Origin: Ancrocorticia sp052089425
GTDB lineage: Bacteria > Actinomycetota > Actinomycetes > Actinomycetales > Actinomycetaceae
Direction: 5' to 3'
DNA: 64,000 bases
Assembly: GCF_052089425.1 (NCBI RefSeq)
Contig: NZ_JBQCZW010000004.1
Location: 73,159-137,158 of the forward strand
The notes beneath the pieces were generated by a model. That model was not told where the DNA came from. It worked only from the letters and a program-made list of their open reading frames with translations, and ran no database searches. Each line of letters opens with the position of its first letter. The first letter of the stretch is position 1. Positions 43,779 to 52,593 of this stretch are shown here, piece by piece. Both the position numbers and the translations under genes were made by a program.

Positions 43779-44234
43779 CTACTTCTTGGTCTTCTCTTCG
43801 TAATCGGCCAGAAGATCGACGCGTGCCTGGTGGCGCGGCTCTTCGCTCCACGGCGTCTCCAAGAACGTCTTGATGAGCTTCCATGCCTCCTCGGGCTCGT
43901 GCTGGCGGGCGCCGATGCCAATGACGTTGGCGTTGTTGTGCTCGCGCCCGAGAGCCGCCGTGTCATGGTTCCACGCGAGTACTGCACGCGCGCCCTTGAC
44001 CTTGTTAGCGGCGATCTGTTCGCCGTTGCCGGAGCCCCCAATAACGATCCCGAGCGAACCCGGATCGGCAACCGTGGCCTCCGCGCACGGGATACACATG
44101 GTGGGGTAATGATCCAGTGGATCGTACGTTGTGGCGCCGTGATCCACTACCTCGTAGCCGGCATCCTTCAACTTGGGGATGATGTACTCTCTGAGTTCGA
44201 AACCTGCATGATCTGCAGCAATATGTACGCGCAT
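43779..44234 (-). CDS. rpiB: Ribose-5-phosphate isomerase B
   Basis: Interconverts ribose 5-phosphate and ribulose 5-phosphate. 151 residues from ATG 44234 (a GTG two codons earlier is possible; neither has a clear site). MRVHIAADHAGFELRE is the family start. The active-site loop reads GGSGNGEQIAANK: it has Glu instead of the Cys used by enterobacterial enzymes, as in the mycobacterial type. C-terminal tail is charged (YEEKTKK). Convergent with cysE. Confidence 0.94.
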   Translation of the reverse strand: MRVHIAADHAGFELREYIIPKLKDAGYEVVDHGATTYDPLDHYPTMCIPCAEATVADPGSLGIVIGGSGNGEQIAANKVKGARAVLAWNHDTAALGREHNNANVIGIGARQHEPEEAWKLIKTFLETPWSEEPRHQARVDLLADYEEKTKK

Positions 44235-44331
44235 GGCCACTAGTTTAGCGGGCGCATCCTATTCTTTCGCGCAGTGGTGAAAATTGGTGAAATCTGGGCC
44301 ACATTCCTCGCCGATGCGTATGCTGTTTTTC

Positions 44332-46329
44332 ATGACCACATCAGATATTCACCTCCAGCGTGTGCTGGAGGCAGCAGATCCCAACGTGCGTATTCAAGAT
44401 GACCTCTTCCGCGCCGTGAACGGCACATGGCTGGACACCTACGAGATTCCGGCCGATCTTTCATCCGATGGCTCCTTCACCGCGCTCCACATTCAGGCCG
44501 AGCAGCAGGTTAAGGACATCATCGAGGAGATTGCTGCCAAGAACCCCACTGAGGGCGAGGCGCAGCAGGTTGCCAGCTTCTTCAATTCGTGGATGGACAC
44601 GGAAGCCGTGAATGGGCGCGGAACGGAACCACTTCTGGCGGATCTGGATGCGATTGGAGCCGCGACCTCCAAGGACGAGCTGGCGGTTGCCATCGGATCG
44701 TTGATGCCAACGGGCGTGGGCTCGTTCTTCGGGATCGATGTGGATACGGATCTCAACGATCCGGAGCGCTACGTGGCTTTCCTGTACCAGTCTGGCATCG
44801 GCTTGCCGGACGAGGCCTATTACCGCGAGCCGCAGTTCGCCGAAGTTCTGGCGAAGTATCGTAGCTTCGTCACCAGCTTCATGACGCTGGGGTATGAGAT
44901 GAGTCCCGCCGTTGCTCAGGACGAATCCGAGACGGTGTTCGAACTGGAGCGCGCCTTCGCCGCCACACACATGAATGTGGTGGATTCGCGCGACACGGAC
45001 AAGATCAACAATCCGATGACTTGGAACGATTTCGTTGCTTCGGCGCCGGGATTCAACTGGGGTGGCGCCATCACGTCCGCCGGTTTCACCGAAGATAAGC
45101 TGGATAACGTCATCGTCATGATGCCGGACGCGCTGGCAGGGTCTGCCCGCGTGTGGGCGGACGCCCCGCTGGACGATCTCAAGGCCTACACCCGCTGGCG
45201 CGTGCTGCGCGGGCGCTCCACCTTCCTGACTCAGGACATTGACCGGGCCAGCTTTGACTTCTATGGCCGCGTGCTTTCCGGCACCACGGAACAGCGCGCG
45301 CGTTGGAAGCGCGGCGTCCAGCTGGTCAACGGCTCGCTCGGCGAGGCTGTAGGCAAGCTCTACGTGCAGCGCCACTTCCCGCCGGACCACAAAGAAGCCA
45401 TGCTCACGCTCGTCGAGGATCTGCTGGAGGCCTACCGCCAGTCCATCCGCGCTCTGGACTGGATGGGCGAGGAGACCAAGGAGAAAGCCTTGGAGAAGGT
45501 GGATTCCTTCGTCACCAAGATCGGCTACCCTGACAAGTGGCTCGATTATTCTGCACTGGAGATCGGCGATGATCTAGTGGAGAACGTACGGCAGGTCAAC
45601 CGCTTCGAGTTCAACCGCGGCATCGAGAAGCTGGGCAAGCCGATGGACCGCAGCGAATGGTTCATGTCTCCCCAAACCGTCAACGCCTACTACAACCCGG
45701 TGTGGAACGAGATCGTATTCCCCGCAGCCATCCTCCAGTTCCCATTCTTCGATCCGGAACGCGACGATTCCTTCAACTACGGCGGAATCGGATCAGTGAT
45801 CGGGCACGAGATCGGCCACGGCTTTGACGATCAGGGCTCCAAGTACGATGCCAGCGGCGCACTCCACAACTGGTGGACCGAAGCAGATCGCACAGAATTC
45901 GACAAGCGCACGGGCGCCCTCGTCAACCAATATGAGCAGTACACCCCCGAGCAGTTCGGACCCGACAGCCCGCATCACGTTCAAGGAGCCCTCACCTTGG
46001 GTGAGAACATCGGTGACCTGGGCGGCCTATCCATTGGGCTGAAGGCGTACGCGATCGCTCTGGCGCGGGCCGGTGAAACGCTGGCCAGCGCCACAGAAAT
46101 CGACGGCTACACCGCCACCCAGCGTGTGCTCCTCTCCTACGCTCGGATCTGGCAAGAGAAGCGGCGCAGCGAACTCCTAGAAACGCTCATCGCCACCGAT
46201 CCTCACTCCCCTGCGGAATTCCGCTGCAACGGCGTGGTCAAGAACGTGGATGCCTTCGCCGATGCGTTTGGAGTACAGGCTGGGGACGCGTTGTACCTCC
46301 CGCCCGAGGAGCGCGTGCGGATCTGGTAA
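44332..46329 (+). CDS. pepO: M13-family zinc metallopeptidase (PepO/neprilysin type)
   Basis: Oligopeptidase of 665 residues from ATG 44332; no signal peptide or membrane anchor, so cytoplasmic. Zinc site HEIGHGFDDQGSKYD (His near residue 493), substrate-binding NAYYNP near 452, GENIGDLGGL with the third zinc ligand Glu, and a C-terminal CxxW-like end (YLPPEERVRIW). The start region has no good ribosome binding site, and TATGCT just upstream could be a -10 box of a leaderless message. Followed by 58-bp direct repeats. Confidence 0.95.
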   Translation: MTTSDIHLQRVLEAADPNVRIQDDLFRAVNGTWLDTYEIPADLSSDGSFTALHIQAEQQVKDIIEEIAAKNPTEGEAQQVASFFNSWMDTEAVNGRGTEPLLADLDAIGAATSKDELAVAIGSLMPTGVGSFFGIDVDTDLNDPERYVAFLYQSGIGLPDEAYYREPQFAEVLAKYRSFVTSFMTLGYEMSPAVAQDESETVFELERAFAATHMNVVDSRDTDKINNPMTWNDFVASAPGFNWGGAITSAGFTEDKLDNVIVMMPDALAGSARVWADAPLDDLKAYTRWRVLRGRSTFLTQDIDRASFDFYGRVLSGTTEQRARWKRGVQLVNGSLGEAVGKLYVQRHFPPDHKEAMLTLVEDLLEAYRQSIRALDWMGEETKEKALEKVDSFVTKIGYPDKWLDYSALEIGDDLVENVRQVNRFEFNRGIEKLGKPMDRSEWFMSPQTVNAYYNPVWNEIVFPAAILQFPFFDPERDDSFNYGGIGSVIGHEIGHGFDDQGSKYDASGALHNWWTEADRTEFDKRTGALVNQYEQYTPEQFGPDSPHHVQGALTLGENIGDLGGLSIGLKAYAIALARAGETLASATEIDGYTATQRVLLSYARIWQEKRRSELLETLIATDPHSPAEFRCNGVVKNVDAFADAFGVQAGDALYLPPEERVRIW

Positions 46330-46366
46330 GTGTGCAGTTTGGGTGCCCCACGGACCGCGTTTCAGC

Positions 46367-46424
46367 TCCGCATGCTGTAGTTGCCGTGCACATACGCATG
46401 GCTCACACAGCATACGGAACTGAG
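46367..46424. repeat. 58-bp direct repeat, copy 1
   Basis: Starts TCCGCATGCTGTAGTTGCCG and ends CATACGGAACTGAG. Identical to copy 2, 92 bp away. Inside, CCGCATGCTGT and ACAGCATACGG form an 11-bp inverted repeat with one mismatch. Confidence 0.9.
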
Positions 46425-46458
46425 GCGAGATACCCTAGCAACGCATGCGGGATTCAAT

Positions 46459-46516
46459 TCCGCATGCTGTAGTTGCCGTGCACATACGCATGGCTCACAC
46501 AGCATACGGAACTGAG
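46459..46516. repeat. 58-bp direct repeat, copy 2
   Basis: Identical to copy 1 over 58 bp as read. It is preceded by GCATGCGG, which can pair with its own first bases, giving an alternative hairpin. Confidence 0.9.
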
Positions 46517-46705
46517 AATCTAGAATCGCCGCCGGGCACCCGGCAACGGGTAGCCAATGGCTTGCCAGAGCAGGCTGCGGAGACAAAACCGGTTCATCGC
46601 TAACCATGCCCGACACACAATGTGGCCCCAATTTCACAACTGGGACCACACTAGTTTGCACATCAGATTCGTACTTTAGGCGATCTCATCAGCGATCAAG
46701 CACAT

Positions 46706-47302
46706 CTAATCGAAGATCGGCCCTACATCCCGCGAGCGCTTGAGTTCAAAGAAGCCGGGAGTGCGAGCCAGTGCCAAGCACCCGTCCCACAGCTGGAGGG
46801 CCGCTTCGCCGTGCGGCGCTGGAGAGATGACGGGACCGAAGAAGGCCACGCCGTCGATCGCGATGATCGGAACGCCCACCTCATCGCCCACAAGTTCGAG
46901 GCCCGCCCGTGTGGACGCAGCCACGGCCTCCTCAAATTCGCCAAACCGGTCCATAATGTCAGCCGAGGCGCCCGAACTGGTCAGGGCCTGCGTGATCGCG
47001 AGTGGATCGTTGACGCGCCCTTGCTCATGGTAGAGGCGGCCAAGGTCCGTGTAGAAGCGCCCTAGCGTCTCATTGCTTTCCTCGGCGGCAACGCCGGCCA
47101 CAACCTGCGCAGCCATCCGCCCCTCCTCCACGTGAGCACGGTATTCCTCAGGGATGTCCTTCCCTTCGTTGAGGACCGCCAGCGAGAAGGGACGCCACTG
47201 AACATCGAGATCGCGATGCTCGGCAACTTCCACCAGCCAGCGCGAGGTGATCCACGTCCACGGGCAAGACGCATCGAACCAAAAATCTACCTTTGTACTC
47301 AT
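46706..47302 (-). CDS. DsbA-family thioredoxin-fold protein (Rv2466c-like)
   Basis: 198 residues. N-terminal FWFDASCPWTWITSRWLVEV is the pattern of Rv2466c-type actinobacterial proteins, mycothiol-dependent reductases with a Cys-Pro-Trp-Cys site; here the second Cys is Thr (CPWT), so a one-Cys mechanism would be needed. A cis-Pro-like GVPIIAIDG stretch follows near residue 150, then GPVISPAPHGEAALQLWDG. Cytoplasmic. Start ATG 47302 (an earlier ATG five codons upstream lacks a site). Lies 66 bp downstream of the DASS transporter gene. Confidence 0.85.
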   Translation of the reverse strand: MSTKVDFWFDASCPWTWITSRWLVEVAEHRDLDVQWRPFSLAVLNEGKDIPEEYRAHVEEGRMAAQVVAGVAAEESNETLGRFYTDLGRLYHEQGRVNDPLAITQALTSSGASADIMDRFGEFEEAVAASTRAGLELVGDEVGVPIIAIDGVAFFGPVISPAPHGEAALQLWDGCLALARTPGFFELKRSRDVGPIFD

Positions 47303-47368
47303 GCCTCTATCCAACACTCCAGCGCACAGGGCCGCAAGGGCGGAAAGGCTCGGGGCAGGAACGCCTAC

Positions 47369-48886
47369 TCACCACCAACCGAGCACCTTCATCCACGCGC
47401 CCCCGATGCCGATCCAGATAATGAGCGAAGGAATCGATGCAAGGAAGCTGACGCCCCACCACTGACCAGTGGTGTTGTAGCCAGATCCATACAGGGCAGG
47501 TCCGGGACCACCGGCATACTGGGTGAGGCTCATGGACGCTGTGGATGCGTATCCAAGGCCAAGCGCCGCCAGCAGCGGCGGAGCCCCAACGGCCAGTGCC
47601 GCCGCGAGGAAGGGAAGATACATCGCAGAGATGTGTGCCATGGCTGAGGCGAAGAAGTATCGGGTGTAGAAGTACACGAGGATGAGGATGAGGAAGGCAA
47701 TGGGCCACGACAGCCCGCCGATCAGCCCCACGATATGGTCCGAGATCCATTCGATCACGCCGTAGGCATTGAGCGCATTGGCCATCATGACCAGCGCGGC
47801 GAACCAGAACATCGTGTCCCATGCGGTGGATTCGGAGACGATATCCTTCCACGTCATGATGCTCGTGAACATGAGAATGGCCAGCCCAATGAAGGCGGAG
47901 ACTGTGGCGTTGATTCCCAACACTTGATCGCCAACGGTCCACAGGAACAGCAGGAGAATGAATGTAGACCCGAGAACCTTCTCGGCCTTAGACATCCCGC
48001 CCATGCGCGCGAGTTCGTCCTTGGCCATCTGAGCCATCTTCGGGGTTTGCTTGAGTTCCGGTGGGTAGATCTTGTACAGGATGTAGGGCAGAACAACCAG
48101 TGCGACGAGTCCAGGAACGAGCGCCCCGATAAACCACGTCATCCACGAAATCTCCACGCCTTGGCTCGCAGCCAGCTCGGCCACGAGCGGATTTCCCGCC
48201 ATAGCCGTGAGGAACATGGTGCACACCACGGTATCGATCTGGGACACGACCAACGCGAGGAAGGCGCCGGCGCGCTTGGCCGTTGGCCCCGGCTTGGAGT
48301 CATATGCCTCGGCAATTGACCGCATGATCGGGTACATGATTCCGCCACCGCGTGCGGATGCGGAAGGGATACCGGGGCCAACGATCAGATCGGCAATGGC
48401 CAATCCGTATACAACCCCCATCATCCGATTGCCCAGCTTTGACACGAAGAACAGCGCGATGCGTTTGCCCAGCCCCGTCTTGATGACGGCGCGGGAGAGG
48501 AACATCGCGATGCCAATCAGCCAGATTGTGTTGTTCGAGAAACCCGAGAGCATGAGGACGGCATCGCCCTCATCGGTCTGGGAGAGGGGAGTGAGTCCGG
48601 TCAGTGCCCCAACGATCAGGGCAATCAGCGTGACGGCGCCCATCGGCAGGGCCTTGGCAATAATCCCAACGATCGTCGCAACAAACAGCGCCAGCGTCCC
48701 CCACGCACGCGTGTCCAGATCGGCGGGATGCGGCAGGATGAAGATAATGAGCCCAACCGCAACGGCCAGAAGCAACTTCATCGGCTTGAAGGAAAGCTTG
48801 ACGGGGATCGCTTCCCCCGCCGCTTGTGCGGATGTTGCCCCTGATTGTGGTTCGTGGGGCTTGTCAGCGAATTGGTCGCTCGCCAT
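47369..48886 (-). CDS. DASS-family anion:sodium symporter
   Basis: Membrane transporter of 505 residues in the SLC13/CitT family, with about 12-14 hydrophobic segments. Family sequences include SGFSNNTIWLIGIAMFLSRA, GPGIPSASARGGGIMYPI and AHISAMYLPF, the substrate and Na+ site loops (SNT-type motif SNNT). Likely takes up dicarboxylates or 2-oxoglutarate/malate; exact substrate not readable. The N-terminal about 30 residues are soluble. ATG 48886 follows ACGGAGA. Divergent from pepN over 246 bp that contain repeated TCGATCA elements. Confidence 0.92.
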   Translation of the reverse strand: MASDQFADKPHEPQSGATSAQAAGEAIPVKLSFKPMKLLLAVAVGLIIFILPHPADLDTRAWGTLALFVATIVGIIAKALPMGAVTLIALIVGALTGLTPLSQTDEGDAVLMLSGFSNNTIWLIGIAMFLSRAVIKTGLGKRIALFFVSKLGNRMMGVVYGLAIADLIVGPGIPSASARGGGIMYPIMRSIAEAYDSKPGPTAKRAGAFLALVVSQIDTVVCTMFLTAMAGNPLVAELAASQGVEISWMTWFIGALVPGLVALVVLPYILYKIYPPELKQTPKMAQMAKDELARMGGMSKAEKVLGSTFILLLFLWTVGDQVLGINATVSAFIGLAILMFTSIMTWKDIVSESTAWDTMFWFAALVMMANALNAYGVIEWISDHIVGLIGGLSWPIAFLILILVYFYTRYFFASAMAHISAMYLPFLAAALAVGAPPLLAALGLGYASTASMSLTQYAGGPGPALYGSGYNTTGQWWGVSFLASIPSLIIWIGIGGAWMKVLGWW

Positions 48887-49066
48887 GATTTTCTCCGTCG
48901 ATCAGAATCGTTTATTTTCCGGATTTTGTCCACATTTAGCGTAATAAGCACGGCGACTGCAGGCGTAGGCCTTTAGACCAATTCCAGATAAGGGAGTCGG
49001 TACTCACAAAAGGGCTGCAGGTCGCGTAATCTGTTCTGTGGATTATTCATCACGGGCGCCGCCAGT

Positions 49067-49114
49067 TCGATCAGACACCTCGATCAGACACCCCGATCAC
49101 GTTCGATCAGACCC
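49067..49114. repeat. Tandem CGATCA repeats upstream of pepN
   Basis: TCGATCAGACACC occurs twice in tandem (49067-49079, 49080-49092), then CCGATCACGT (49093-49102) and TCGATCAGACCC (49103-49114). A further TCGATCAGA stands at 48898-48906 beside the start of the divergent transporter gene. Regular 13-bp spacing suggests a multi-site operator. Confidence 0.65.
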
Positions 49115-49132
49115 GGCGCGGTTAGGACACAC

Positions 49133-51691
49133 ATGCCAGGCACAAACCTGCAGCGCGCGGAAGCGCTTGAGCGCTCATCCAAGATCGCAACCCATCACTA
49201 CCGGATCGACTTGGACCTCACTGGGTCGGATACCACGTTCGCGGCCACAACCGAGATCGATTTCTCGGCCACGGCCGGGGCCAGCACGTTCCTCGATATC
49301 ATCGCTCATTCGGTGGATCGCGTAGTGCTCAACGGCTCCGAATTGGATCCGGCTGCCTACGCCGATTCGCGTTTCCCCCTCACTGACCTCGCCGAACACA
49401 ACACGGTGCGCGTGGAGTCCACGATGGATTATTCGCGCACGGGCGAGGGCCTGCACCGCTACGTGGATCCGGCGGATGGGGAGGCCTACCTCTACTCACA
49501 GTTCGAGGTGGCGGATGCCCGCCGCGTTTTCGCCAACTTCGAGCAGCCGGACCTCAAAGCGGACTTCACCTTCACCATCACCGCGCCCAAGGCGTGGCGC
49601 GTGTTCTCCAACTCCCCCAGCCCCGAGCCCACCCCCGCGGGCGCCGGCACGGCCACGTGGAGCTTCACCCCCACCGAGCGCATGTCCACCTACCTCACCT
49701 CGATCATCGCCGGCCCTTACGATGGCTACGATAACGAAACGTATCGCAGCGTTGATGGCCGGGACATCCCGCTGGGCGTGTGGGCACGCAAGTCCCTCAA
49801 GCAGTACATGGATTCCGATGAGCTGTTCCGCATCACGAAACAGGGCTTCGAGTTCTACGAGGCCAACTACGGCTTCCCCTACCCGTTCCGCAAGTACGAT
49901 CAGATCTTCTGCCCGGAATACAACGCCGGCGCCATGGAGCACCCCGGCAACGTGACCATCGTGGAGAGCTACATCTTCCGCACCAAGCCCACCGGCGCGA
50001 TGATTGACCGCCGCCTCATCACGATCCTGCACGAGCAGGCCCACATGTGGTTTGGCGATCTGGTCACCATGAAGTGGTGGGACGATCTCTGGTTAAACGA
50101 ATCCTTCGCCGAGTACATGAGCCACCTGGCCGCCGTCAACAACACGGATCTGACGGACGCATGGGTCACCTTCCTCGCCTCCGAAAAGTCGTGGGCCACC
50201 CAAGAGGATCAGCTGCCCTCCACCCATCCGATCGCCGCGGACGCCGTTGATATCGAAACCGTGCTAATCAATTTCGATGGAATCACCTACGGCAAGGGCG
50301 CCTCTGTGCTCAAGCAGCTGGTGGCCTGGGTTGGTCAGGAGGAGTTCCTGGCCGGGGTGCGCGAATACATCCGGAAGAACGCCTGGGGCAACGCCACGCT
50401 CAAGGACCTGTTGGTGGAGTTGGAGAAGTCCTCCGGCCGCGACCTGTCTGAGTGGACGAAGCTGTGGTTGGAAGAATCCGGTGTGAACGTTCTTTCGCCG
50501 GTTATTTCGATCGACGACGACGGCGTGGTCCAGTCCCTTTCCATCCTCCAGGAGTCCGATGGCCGTTCGTCCCTTCGCCCGCATCGCATCGGTGTTGGCG
50601 GATACGATCTGGTGGATGGCCGTCTAGTGCGCACGATCAGCTCAGAGCTGGACATCGCGGGCGAAACCACTGATGTCCCAGAGTTCGCTGGCGCGAAGCG
50701 CCCCGCTCTCATTTTGCTCAACGATGGGGACTATGCCTACGGCAAGATCCGGATGGACGAGGATTCGCTGAACACCGCGATCGAGCATCTGGACGCATTC
50801 GATGATCACTTGGCCCGCACGCAGGTTCTTCTTTCGGCGTGGAACATGTGCCGCGACGGCCTACTTTCGGCCACCGCCTTCACCACAATCGCGCTCAAGG
50901 CGCTGCCGGATGAAACGGACGGCACCGTGCTGCGCCATATCCTCAACCAGCTCATGACGGCCACCAACCTGTATTCGGCTCCTGCCCTGCGCGCTGTTCT
51001 CAAGGACAAGGTTGCTGCGGCGATCTTCGAGATCCTCGATTCGGCAACGCCCGGCAGCGACAACCAGCTGCAGGTTGCCAGTGCCGCCATGCGTGCCGCG
51101 GTGACTGATGATCAGTTCGCTCGCATCAGCGGGTGGCTTGAGGGCACGGATGTGCCGGAGGGATATGTTGTAGATGCCGAGGTCCGCTGGCTCATCCACG
51201 TAGCGCTTGCCGCCGCTGGGCGTATTGGCGAGGCCGAGATTACCGCCGAATTCGAACGCGACAACACCTCCTACGGGCAGATCTACTCCGCTCAGGCGCG
51301 CGGTGCGCTTCCAGATCCGGACGTCCGGGAAAAGGTATGGGCGGACGTCACGGGCGATACGGTGTCCAACACCGTCCAGCGCAACCTCTGCCTAGGCATC
51401 GCGCGATCGACCGCCGAATCCTTGGTGCCCTATGCTGAGCGCTACTTCGCTGATGCCGAAGCTCAGTGGGCGGGTCACACGGTGGAGATCGCCAAGAACA
51501 TGCTCGAGTATGCCTTCCCCATCCAGCTGACTGGCCGCACCGATCTTGGTGTGGACCTTGTTGGACTTGGTGAAACATGGCTTGCCGAGCACACCGGCGC
51601 CGCAGCCGCGGCCATCCGCCTTGTCTCCGAACAGGTTGATGCCGCAACACGCGCGCTGAACGCTCAGGGAGTGGACGCCGCCAGCAACTGA
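49133..51691 (+). CDS. pepN: Aminopeptidase N (M1 family)
   Basis: Zinc aminopeptidase of 852 residues, cytoplasmic. Exopeptidase motif appears as GAMEH (usually GAMEN) near residue 263; zinc motif HEQAH near residue 300 with the third ligand Glu in NESFAEYM. The C-terminal helical ERAP1-like domain fills about residues 520-840. ATG 49133 follows TTAGGA. Ends in a strong terminator, so a single-gene unit. Repeated CGATCA elements lie 20-65 bp upstream of the start. Confidence 0.95.
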   Translation: MPGTNLQRAEALERSSKIATHHYRIDLDLTGSDTTFAATTEIDFSATAGASTFLDIIAHSVDRVVLNGSELDPAAYADSRFPLTDLAEHNTVRVESTMDYSRTGEGLHRYVDPADGEAYLYSQFEVADARRVFANFEQPDLKADFTFTITAPKAWRVFSNSPSPEPTPAGAGTATWSFTPTERMSTYLTSIIAGPYDGYDNETYRSVDGRDIPLGVWARKSLKQYMDSDELFRITKQGFEFYEANYGFPYPFRKYDQIFCPEYNAGAMEHPGNVTIVESYIFRTKPTGAMIDRRLITILHEQAHMWFGDLVTMKWWDDLWLNESFAEYMSHLAAVNNTDLTDAWVTFLASEKSWATQEDQLPSTHPIAADAVDIETVLINFDGITYGKGASVLKQLVAWVGQEEFLAGVREYIRKNAWGNATLKDLLVELEKSSGRDLSEWTKLWLEESGVNVLSPVISIDDDGVVQSLSILQESDGRSSLRPHRIGVGGYDLVDGRLVRTISSELDIAGETTDVPEFAGAKRPALILLNDGDYAYGKIRMDEDSLNTAIEHLDAFDDHLARTQVLLSAWNMCRDGLLSATAFTTIALKALPDETDGTVLRHILNQLMTATNLYSAPALRAVLKDKVAAAIFEILDSATPGSDNQLQVASAAMRAAVTDDQFARISGWLEGTDVPEGYVVDAEVRWLIHVALAAAGRIGEAEITAEFERDNTSYGQIYSAQARGALPDPDVREKVWADVTGDTVSNTVQRNLCLGIARSTAESLVPYAERYFADAEAQWAGHTVEIAKNMLEYAFPIQLTGRTDLGVDLVGLGETWLAEHTGAAAAAIRLVSEQVDAATRALNAQGVDAASN

Positions 51692-51712
51692 CGCGCTCAT
51701 ATCTGAAAGCCC

Positions 51713-51745
51713 AAGCGGGGCAGGCACCGAGTGCCTGCCCCGCTT
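51713..51745 (+). terminator. Terminator of pepN
   Basis: Perfect 15-bp stem AAGCGGGGCAGGCAC-cga-GTGCCTGCCCCGCTT (51713-51745), followed by CATCGTCGTCG. It may serve the convergent PTS genes as well. Confidence 0.9.
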
Positions 51746-51766
51746 CATCGTCGTCGTCGTCAAAAA

Positions 51767-52222
51767 CTACTCGTGGACCTCCAAGAAGGGCTTGCCGGCC
51801 TCAACTTTTGGCCCGGCGGCAACGATCTGGACGGATTCCTCGCCAGCGCCCACTACAACGATCGGCGAGCACAGCGGGTAGCCGGCATCGTCCGCAACTC
51901 GGGTGTTCCACAAGACGATCGGCTGGCCGGGCGCTACATTCTGGCCGTCCTTCACCAGAACATCGAAACCATCGCCGTCCAATTCCACCGTGTCTAGCCC
52001 AAGATGGATAAGAACTCCGATGCCCTCAGCAGCTTCAATGACGAAGCCGTGGGCCTTCGCCTTGCGGACCTTCCCGGCACATGGGGCAACCACCGTCAGG
52101 CCGCCGGGGAATGGATCAATCGCGGCTCCGGGCCCCACCATCAAGGTGGAAAACACGGGATCGGGCACGTCCCGCATGGGGATGACCTCGCCGGACACAG
52201 GTGCATTGATTATGAGGGTCAT
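51767..52222 (-). CDS. crr: PTS glucose-type EIIA component
   Basis: Soluble phosphocarrier of 151 residues. IIA(Glc) fold with the phosphorylated His73 in GVLIHLGLDTVELDG and the second His58 in KAHGF. Accepts phosphate from HPr and passes it to EIIB. Here it is a free-standing protein, 19 bp downstream of a free-standing EIIB of the same family. No EIIC gene is in the window, so the permease must be coded elsewhere. It may also regulate other transporters as in enterobacteria, but that is not shown. Confidence 0.93.
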   Translation of the reverse strand: MTLIINAPVSGEVIPMRDVPDPVFSTLMVGPGAAIDPFPGGLTVVAPCAGKVRKAKAHGFVIEAAEGIGVLIHLGLDTVELDGDGFDVLVKDGQNVAPGQPIVLWNTRVADDAGYPLCSPIVVVGAGEESVQIVAAGPKVEAGKPFLEVHE

Positions 52223-52241
52223 GGCTTTAGCCCAAATCTCT

Positions 52242-52478
52242 CTAGTGGTCCGTCAACTCGCTGATTGCCTCACCAAGATCGTCAGCTTCCGGCCCAACAA
52301 CAACCTGAATAACTGGCCCCTGCAGAACAACGCCGAATGCTCCAGACTCTCGTAGTCCCGGTTCGTCAACTTGCGTTGGATCGTTCACAACAACGCGCAG
52401 GCGCGTGATACAGGGCTCGATGCTTTTCAGATTCTTCGAGCCGCCAAGCGCTTGAAGTATTCCTTCAGCCTTAGTCAT
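52242..52478 (-). CDS. PTS glucose/GlcNAc-type EIIB component
   Basis: 78-residue single-domain EIIB of the glucose superfamily. The phosphorylated Cys23 is in IEPCITRLRVVV, the standard motif. Sugar-specific partner of the EIIA gene just downstream; both are likely cotranscribed. Separate B and A polypeptides are typical of the GlcNAc systems of actinomycetes. Upstream on the same strand, 115 bp away, lies malQ. Confidence 0.93.
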   Translation of the reverse strand: MTKAEGILQALGGSKNLKSIEPCITRLRVVVNDPTQVDEPGLRESGAFGVVLQGPVIQVVVGPEADDLGEAISELTDH

Positions 52479-52593
52479 CTCTTCACTCCACTCTCATCGG
52501 GGGCTGTGCTCTCCGATCCCAGCCTACCCCCGATCAGGGAGGCGGGAACCGACCTTACGGCCCGATTTCGGGGCTGGAGGCGGCTAGGGCAAG

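Larger units (their letters stand above)
46330..46705. other. Convergent intergenic region without a gene
   Basis: 376 bp between pepO and the DsbA-like gene. It holds two 58-bp direct repeats (listed separately), GCATGCGG-gattcaatt-CCGCATGC joining the second repeat (46443-46467), and a GTGG-c-CCCA / TGGG-a-CCAC inverted repeat at about 46621-46649 that may terminate transcription. Short ORFs across it look accidental. Confidence 0.6.

Noticed and set aside
46177..46661. Two small minus-strand ORFs over the 58-bp repeats
   Set aside because: Their similar Cys-rich sequence is caused by the repeats; no start sites and overlap with pepO.
49067..49114. Tandem repeats as a CRISPR or minisatellite
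   Set aside because: Units are 10-13 bp without spacers and sit at a promoter; an operator is more likely.
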